A DNA stretch of 64,000 bases. It comes from Steromphala cineraria. Taxonomy: Eukaryota > Mollusca > Gastropoda > Trochida > Trochidae. Of this stretch, positions 57,812-64,000 are shown one piece after another. Location: positions 61,698,575-61,762,574 of the forward strand of contig OU744725.1 in NCBI GenBank assembly GCA_916613615.1. Reading direction: 5' to 3'. The notes under the pieces are model-generated. The model was not told the origin of the DNA, searched no databases, and saw only the letters and a program-made list of their open reading frames with translations. The position numbers and the translations under genes are program-made. Positions within the stretch are counted from its first letter, which is position 1, and the number at the start of each line of letters is the position of its first letter.

Positions 57812-57879
57812 CATTCTCTCCCTACAGAGGCAGCTCAGTCATACCCGAGTATAAGCTTGCTCTCTGTGGGGAGAGAATA
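57812..57879. mobile_element. MULE-type MITE family D, short copy (68 bp)
   Basis: CATTCTCTCCCTACAGAGGC..CTCTGTGGGGAGAGAATA; flanks GCAACAGTA and AAAACAGTA (7 of 9 identical). Confidence 0.75.
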
Positions 57880-58258
57880 AAAACAGTAGGACGTAATAAT
57901 AAAATATTGATCTTAATGTATTTAGAATGGCTCAGGGCACACTAAAACACACTCAGAAATCGAGAGATGTCACCTGATAATAAAACAGGTTAAGTTTACC
58001 GGAACTACAAGATATCTTTTATCAATTTGACTGTTTTGAAGGTGTTATTTTGCTGTACTGGTGAAAAACATACTTTTTAGTTATGAAGAATGGCAGGTAT
58101 TCTTATGGATATACAACTTCTGTCTGTGCCTACAAAAAACAAAGAAGCATATCCGTAAACCTAAACACAATATAGAAAAGTATGATCCATGAAACTAGAT
58201 GTCATTCTTATTTCCTTTAACTTCTAAATTGCCATACAATGAGCAGAAGAAGAAGAGC

Positions 58259-58285
58259 CTCACTCACTCACTCACTCACTCACCC
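58259..58285 (+). repeat. (CTCA)n microsatellite
   Basis: About six CTCA/ACTC units. Confidence 0.85.
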
Positions 58286-58879
58286 TTTTCCCAGGCTAGT
58301 TGATAATATTATATTAAAAATGTTTAACAAGTTACATTGAAATTGAATATTTAAAAAGTAACATAAAAATTAACTATACATAAAACTGGGCGACAAAGGA
58401 ATTTGTACTCAAACTGCAGGTGACAATTTACTCTGAAATAGCTAAAAGATCATTCTCAGTAGAAGAATATTAATTTCTGTGAATAATTCATGCATCATTA
58501 GCAAAATAATCATTAAAAGGGTCTCTTGATGAGAGCAAACTGAAGAATTTATTCAAATGCTTATCATCATAGATTTTAGATGAATCAACTTTGAGATCCC
58601 TTTGAGAAAGCTTATTCTTCTATAGAGATACCTTTCTGTTGGGTTCTTTTTGTTTTTCAGTAAAATATAAATTCAAATAAATTTGGAAAGTGGGATTTTA
58701 AAAATATTGTCATAATAACAGAATTATAACAGAACATTCAATCGTTATCTGTTTAAAATGCTCAAGTTCTTTTCTATAATTACCAAATATCATTTAAGGA
58801 AATGATTGTCGCAAATGTTTCGATTGTTAAAAATGCAAATATTATAGCCTAGATCTGTCACTCCTTTTCTGAATCTCTT

Positions 58880-59060
58880 TTATGACGTATGTGAAGCAAC
58901 GCCAATTAAATTCCGACACGTCACGAGTTCGCATAATGAGCCGACGTCACAGCACGGTCGCATAGCAGCATTGCTCTCCGCATCTCGCGTTGAACTTTTA
59001 TGCGCGCTTTATTTGATTGTCATTAATTGATCTCGTCAAGGACAGTGAACTATATATTCG
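58880..59060 (+). promoter_or_regulatory. Candidate promoter with CRE sites
   Basis: Locally GC-richer block with TATGACGTATG, ACACGTCACGAG and CCGACGTCACAGC (CRE half and near-full sites), CGCCAATTAAA (CCAAT-like) and TATATATTCGG, followed at 59082 by a strong donor TG|gtaagt. Fits a transcription start with a non-coding first exon ending at 59082. Confidence 0.4.
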
Positions 59061-59591
59061 GAGGCAGGACACAGTTTAAGTGGTAAGTAAACTATTAATA
59101 TTCCACTTCAATAAGACTTTGATGATGGTCTTTATAATTCATGTCTACAATATTAACGTATGAGTATGCCTACAGTGCATGTGAATTCCTAAACTCAAGT
59201 TAAATTGTTCATAAACACTATAAAACAGAAAATTTGGGCAAAATCGTTTAGACAACTTAATGATATTATTTGGAACTTCAAATAATGACCCTTTATTAGA
59301 TCACTTAATACTTTCGGCTAAAAGACATATTTATATTTGCAACCTTAAAAAAACCATACCTAACTTAAAAAAAATTTGAAATTTTTTTTAAAGACATATT
59401 CACGGTTGAGAAATTCATAGCTATTCGAAATCATAAATTAGATATTTTTACTCCCAATATTCGACCCAGATAGATGAGCCTGTAACCAACATATGCTCTA
59501 CATGAAGTTTATGGGATCAATAAAAAAAACAGAAAAAAACCCAAAAAACTTTATGATATTATCATAAATAATCTTCTTTTTTTTTCTCAAG

Positions 59592-59821
59592 AAAATGACG
59601 TTTTTGGACGAGCTGAAGAAGACGAAGTTGGCCGCAGTTCAACTGGTAAGTTAAATAGAAACTTTCTACTTTTACTGTACCTTACATGGAAAAGAAGATT
59701 CATTGATGTAATTGTTTGAATTTATGTTAAAGCAAATTATTTTGACGCAAATAATTCATATTTTTATGTACTTTTCTTCAGTTTCGCCGTCGACCTCGGG
59801 ATGGTAACACAATTGAACCCT
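59592..59821 (+). CDS. 5' coding exons of an unidentified gene
   Basis: Exon 59592-59645 (acceptor tctcaag, ATG at 59595, donor CAACTG|gtaagt) encodes MTFLDELKKTKLAAVQL. Exon 59782-59821 (acceptor cttcag, donor CCCT|gtaagt) continues FRRRPRDGNTIEP. Phases agree (51 and 40 nt). The first 12 residues look like an amphipathic helix. I do not recognise the family; further exons should lie downstream, possibly beyond the window. The exon at 63704 does not fit directly, because its phase requires two preceding bases and this one supplies one. Confidence 0.5.
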
Positions 59822-60342
59822 GTAAGTTTTATAGTCATTTATTCATTTCATTTTATAATATTGAACATATGATTTTATGTTAAGCTTCATATTCTTTTCG
59901 GGAATTATGTTATCAAAATTCTTTGTTTATTTTTTGTCTCCTGTATAAGATGACTTTTATTATTTTTCTTTAATTCAAAATTGACTCGTTAATTCATTCG
60001 TCATATATCAATTTAATTAAGTGGTAAATGTGGCTTATAATATCCAATCTCTATTTGATTAAATAAGAAAAGCGAAAACTTCATAATCTTTTTAAATTGG
60101 TAACTTTTAATAACGCATTATTCTTAGGTTTGATTAATAGCATTATATCAAGAAGTTACGCAAAATATTCTCCATATTTGCCATTTGTATTATTTCTTCT
60201 ATGTGAATATTGAGTAAGTCGTTAAGTGAACTTATCTTATGTCTATATTGAGATCATACATCTAAAAGAAATTGAAACAGGATCACAGTTTATGATTTTC
60301 AAGTCAATGATAATAATTGCATCATTGATAATCATACATTAA

Positions 60343-60560
60343 AGCGGCAGTAGCACGTTTTTAGGGGGATTTTAAGGTGGTGTCAGGAAAAGAAAATAAA
60401 CGGTTCTAATGGAAAGACAATGTATTTAAACTAAATGGAGCAGTAATAATTCAAATATATAGCGTAAAGTTTAAACATGCGATTCCTTTTTCTTACACAA
60501 AATGAATTAAGGGTGTTCACAAAAAATGGCCGCCAATGGATTTTATGTGAATCTATATAC
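60343..60560 (+). mobile_element. Family A MITE, truncated at right
   Basis: TTAA then AGCGGCAGTAGCACG and the usual GGTGTCAGGAAA..TGGAGCAGTAATAATTC interior; homology ends near 60560. Confidence 0.75.
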
Positions 60561-61003
60561 TTTTACTTTATATTGTATAAAGCTTTGACCAACTGCCTGC
60601 TAATATTTAAGGGCAATAAAATCAAATATATGAAAATGTTTCTCTAGTATTTCCCTTTGCATAATTAGCGCTATTTACTTTTTCATTATAAAGCTAATCT
60701 AGCAATTAGACTTTGAAATATTTTTTTTCAATAAATCTAAAATTTGAAGAAAAGAATAAATATGATGAAAAGGAAACTGAGATTTAATTCATTGTCAGAT
60801 TGAGCTCTCAAGCTTGCTTAGGTTTTCATTTTATTTTAGGCCGGATCTGACTGACAGACTAAGATATGACCTAAATATAACTTCTCTATCTTTATTTCTC
60901 TAGATTTGACAGTTTGATATGCACAATTCTCTATCACTGGATAATCTTTACTGGCTAGACTAGAACGATTTATGCCCTCTCGTACATTCAGATGTGGTAA
61001 CTA

Positions 61004-63419
61004 CCGTATTTCCTCTAATAAGTGCCCGGACTCTTATTTTTTCAGTACCCCTTCACCACCCGGCCAGGTCCGGCGCTTATTTCTTTCCTAGAAAATTGAA
61101 GTTTTTTTAAAGCCGTCTTTACAATGAATACATTTAAAATGATTACTGAGGGAGCATTTATCAAATGGATAGGACTCGGCGCTTATTAGAGACCCTGCGC
61201 TTTTAAGAGGCCCGGCGCTTAATTTCTAAACCACCAATGACCCCCTGGCGCTTTTTATAGGCCCGGCGCTTATAGGGCCCGTAAGTCTCGTTCGAGTTCT
61301 TTCCGGTGACTAGCTTCCGGTGACATCTTCAGCTGGTTGCGGGGATCTCATGCGCAACGCAAATACACTGATAGCGCGCCTTGACGTGTGGCACGTTACC
61401 CAGTCGATTTTATTGCGGGAAATTTGTACCATAGATTGAATGATAATATCAATCATATTTGAAGTGTATTAAATAGAAATATGACTGTTTATTAAGTTAT
61501 ATCTGTAGTCAAGTGGAAAAACAATTCCATTTAGGTATTTTTTCAACTAACAAATATATTTTGACGTTAAAACTTTAGACAGAATATGCTCATAAAAAGT
61601 ATTGTTTTTGCTTTTTACTGAGTAAGTTTATCTCAATATTAAATAATTTATTCTTAAAAATAAGCAATTTCTGTGTATTTTTTATCATACCAATTATGTA
61701 ACAGGATTTAATTAGCAATTTTCAGATTAAGTACAAATATGTAATTGATTTTTTAATTTAATAAACATACACATTTTGATGTATATGTAGTGTTTTTTAA
61801 TCTATACATTATAAATAAAATCAGTTTTAATTCTTCTTGTTGTATATACATGTAATGTGTTGTATTCATAATTTATATATACAGAAAAAAACAATAACAA
61901 AAACCAAAAGATTTTTCAAAAGTTATTTTTTATAAAGATTTCTTAGTTTTACCACTTTCATTTACCATTTCATAATTGTAGGACTTAACCAACTTTGAGT
62001 ATTACAAATAATTTATTTATTTGTACAATAAATAATTGAATTAAGAGAAAAGTTAAATAATGAAATTGAGTGATTTTCTTAGAATCCGTTCTATTCAACA
62101 GAGGTAAGGACTAATTCCAACTTTCCAAGTTGATGTACAATGGTGATGCAGAATTGAATTCATGCAATTTACCTTGAAATTATTTAATATGTTTCACCTC
62201 TAGTCCTATACCATGCTTTGAGTTAATTCTATGATAAATATATTTTCCATGCAAATAATGGACCTTTCAGGCTTGGAAACTATACTATGGTATTTTCGCC
62301 TGGGAAGATTGAAAAAAATTAATTCACACAACAAGAAATTGTACAAATTATTGACAAGTTATCAAAAGGGCTTTATTTGTTTTGTATAATATTTTTTATT
62401 TTAGGTTATTTGTTTTACCCAGTTATCAGTTCCTTATTCAATATTCATATCAAAACATTACATGCTTACCTTAATTGTCTAACTGTACATGTAGATTGAA
62501 TGAAAATTCACTAGACATTTATTCTGTAAAATATTAAAGATTTCCATGTTATACTTTTTTTATTCTTGACAATCTCATAAGGCCAAGGTAACTGTTTTTC
62601 TCTTATCATGAAAACAAGATAATACCATAAATCTTTTTGCAAGTTTACAAAAACAACTGATTTTGTAGATCGTCTTTTAACATACATTCAGTGATTATTC
62701 TTTGAATCATTATATCCCGTTGAGCAAGCATTTTACTTACCTTTAATTTCATTTTATTAGTGAAAAGTGTACATTCAGAAACCCAACATTGTACTATTGT
62801 AGTGTGGTGGATTAGATGGATATACCAAAACAAAATAAACAATATATTGTGCCTAAATATTAAAGCATATTGAACTTCACGTTAATAATTTTATGAGTTA
62901 TCATTTCCTTTAAATATAAATTTATAAATTCATGTACAATGAAAACAGTAGATTTAGAGTAAAAATTCATGAAAAGGGCATTACTCTAAAGGTACAAGGG
63001 ATAAAAGTAATAATTTAAAAGAAATGTGTGAAATCGTGATTACATGAGTTCTTTTCCATAAAAGAATAAGGTTATAATTTATATATATTCAATTAATTAT
63101 GATTATCAACGTCCTGTCATAATTTGTTTACGATAAGATTTAGATCTATGACGTTTACTACATGATCGAAAAAAACTGTTAACGGCTTAAATATATATTT
63201 CTTAATGTTCTTGAAACGCGAAATAAAAAGTAAAACGTTGTTAAATACCCATAACAACCAATTATCTGATTTCTGTGCAAATGAAGACCCGTCTGAAGCT
63301 AAAACCTAACTCATTTAACACAGCTGACGCCATAGCGAAACGTGTGTTTGTCACCGGAAGTGGGTAAATCTCGCCGAGCGAACGAGAGTTACTTACGGGC
63401 CCTATTAGAGGAAATACGG
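61004..63419. mobile_element. 2.4 kb TIR element with TA target site
   Basis: Termini CCGTATTTCCTCTAATAAG (left) and CTATTAGAGGAAATACGG (right) are flanked by TA on both sides. The inverted similarity goes on inward on the right (GGGCCCGTAAGT, CTTCCGGTGAC, GTCAGCTG) and matches left DNA at about 61264-61355, so the right arm pairs with a second, inner repeat on the left. The left arm contains repeated GGCGCTTAT words. The roughly 2 kb AT-rich interior is non-coding. A degraded end is at about 1122-1190. Confidence 0.55.
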
Positions 63420-63703
63420 TATTTAGTCAGGACAGCTTGAGCTACGCACTTCAAGATTGTTTGTGTATTTACCTCAACGACAGGAATGGTGAACGGCTGG
63501 AGTTTGATGGGACAGCTCGAAAACGGGACAACACTTTGCATTCGGCGGAAAGAGAATTTGATAATTACACTAATGTTTGGCCTATTTAGATTTTCTTTTT
63601 TTCAACAATGATACCCACAGCTTTGCTAAATTAGCGTCACGGGCTAGTATCTTGAAATGGTTTGCTGGCATTACGCATGTTTTGTGTTTTACAGACTGTA
63701 TTT

Positions 63704-63859
63704 TGAGGACAATCTGGCTTCTAAATATCGAGATATTGACAAATTTCCTACACCTGAAATGCAAAACGTACTCACCTCTCGCGTGGCAAATAGTTCACTT
63801 CCTGTTATGAAAAACTCAATTCCGTTCACGGCTCCTACGGGATATTACCTCCGTATCCA
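63704..63859 (+). CDS. Isolated internal exon, unidentified protein
   Basis: Acceptor tgttttacag|ACTG, donor ATCCAG|gtgtaa. In the phase with one leading base the exon is open and encodes LYFEDNLASKYRDIDKFPTP then EMQNVL, RVANSSLPVMKN and PTGYYLRIQ. Codon pattern and the two good splice sites suggest a real exon. I do not recognise the family. It may belong to the gene beginning at 59595 if an intermediate exon exists, or to a separate gene running off the right edge. Confidence 0.45.
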
Positions 63860-64000
63860 GGTGTAAACGTATCGTGTGTTTTGGAATGTCTTTGCGGCAT
63901 CGTATCATCACTAAAACGAAACGGATCATGTTGGCATTTCACTATACAAACATTCAAGATTCATTGTCATGAAGATTCCATACCTAATAGTTAACAATAA

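Noticed and set aside
63577..63810. 77-codon plus-strand frame
   Set aside because: Overlaps the better-supported exon at 63704-63859 in a different frame; no motif.

Overview
This is a 64 kb, AT-rich eukaryotic genomic window. It has short exons with canonical GT..AG introns, no bacterial-style operons, and is dominated by non-autonomous transposable elements. The best guess is a bivalve mollusc. Three things support this: two metazoan orthologues (ALKBH3 and BORCS5), many elements combining short tandem 'core repeats' with (TCCG)n/(ACGG)n microsatellites as in the 'pearl' elements described from bivalves, and tRNA-derived SINE heads. Species is not resolved.

Three multi-exon genes can be reconstructed completely from exon phases and family knowledge. 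(1) BORCS5, minus strand, 13182 to 8360, 3 coding exons, 227 aa: the myristoylated lysosome-positioning BORC subunit. (2) ALKBH3, plus strand, 15067 to 33948, 7 coding exons, 284 aa: the Fe(II)/2-oxoglutarate nucleic-acid demethylase, with every catalytic residue present. It is divergent from BORCS5, with start codons 1.9 kb apart. (3) A CXorf65/C22orf15-like small protein gene, minus strand, 54642 to 50929, 6 coding exons, 167 aa; most of its exons are too short to show as open reading frames. There is also a probable DUF229 C-terminal exon (45143-45616, minus), the 5' exons of an unidentified plus-strand gene (59082-59821) and an isolated coding exon near the right edge (63704-63859).

Layout: 1-7.6 kb is intergenic, with a three-level nest of elements (1470-4483). 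7.6-13.2 kb is BORCS5 and its repeats. 13.2-15.07 kb is the shared upstream region. 15.07-34 kb is ALKBH3, whose introns hold a 5.5 kb foldback-like element, MULE-, hAT- and TTAA-type MITEs, pearl-like elements, a SINE and a Penelope end fragment. 34-50.9 kb is intergenic and repeat-rich: a 34-bp minisatellite, a Ty3/gypsy integrase fragment, and a pair of long-TIR MITEs carrying promoter-like motifs. 50.9-54.6 kb is the CXorf65-like gene. 55-56.5 kb is a 5'-truncated Penelope-like element with a GIY-YIG domain and a hammerhead-like motif. 56.5-64 kb is a new promoter region with first exons, and a 2.4 kb TIR element.

The most unusual structures are: the foldback-like element (15281-20756) with 20-bp minisatellite arms and a 7-bp target duplication; a group of five elements combining a long hairpin with CRE-like TGACGTCA pairs, whose stems differ from copy to copy; and a tandem array downstream of BORCS5 made from its own last codons.
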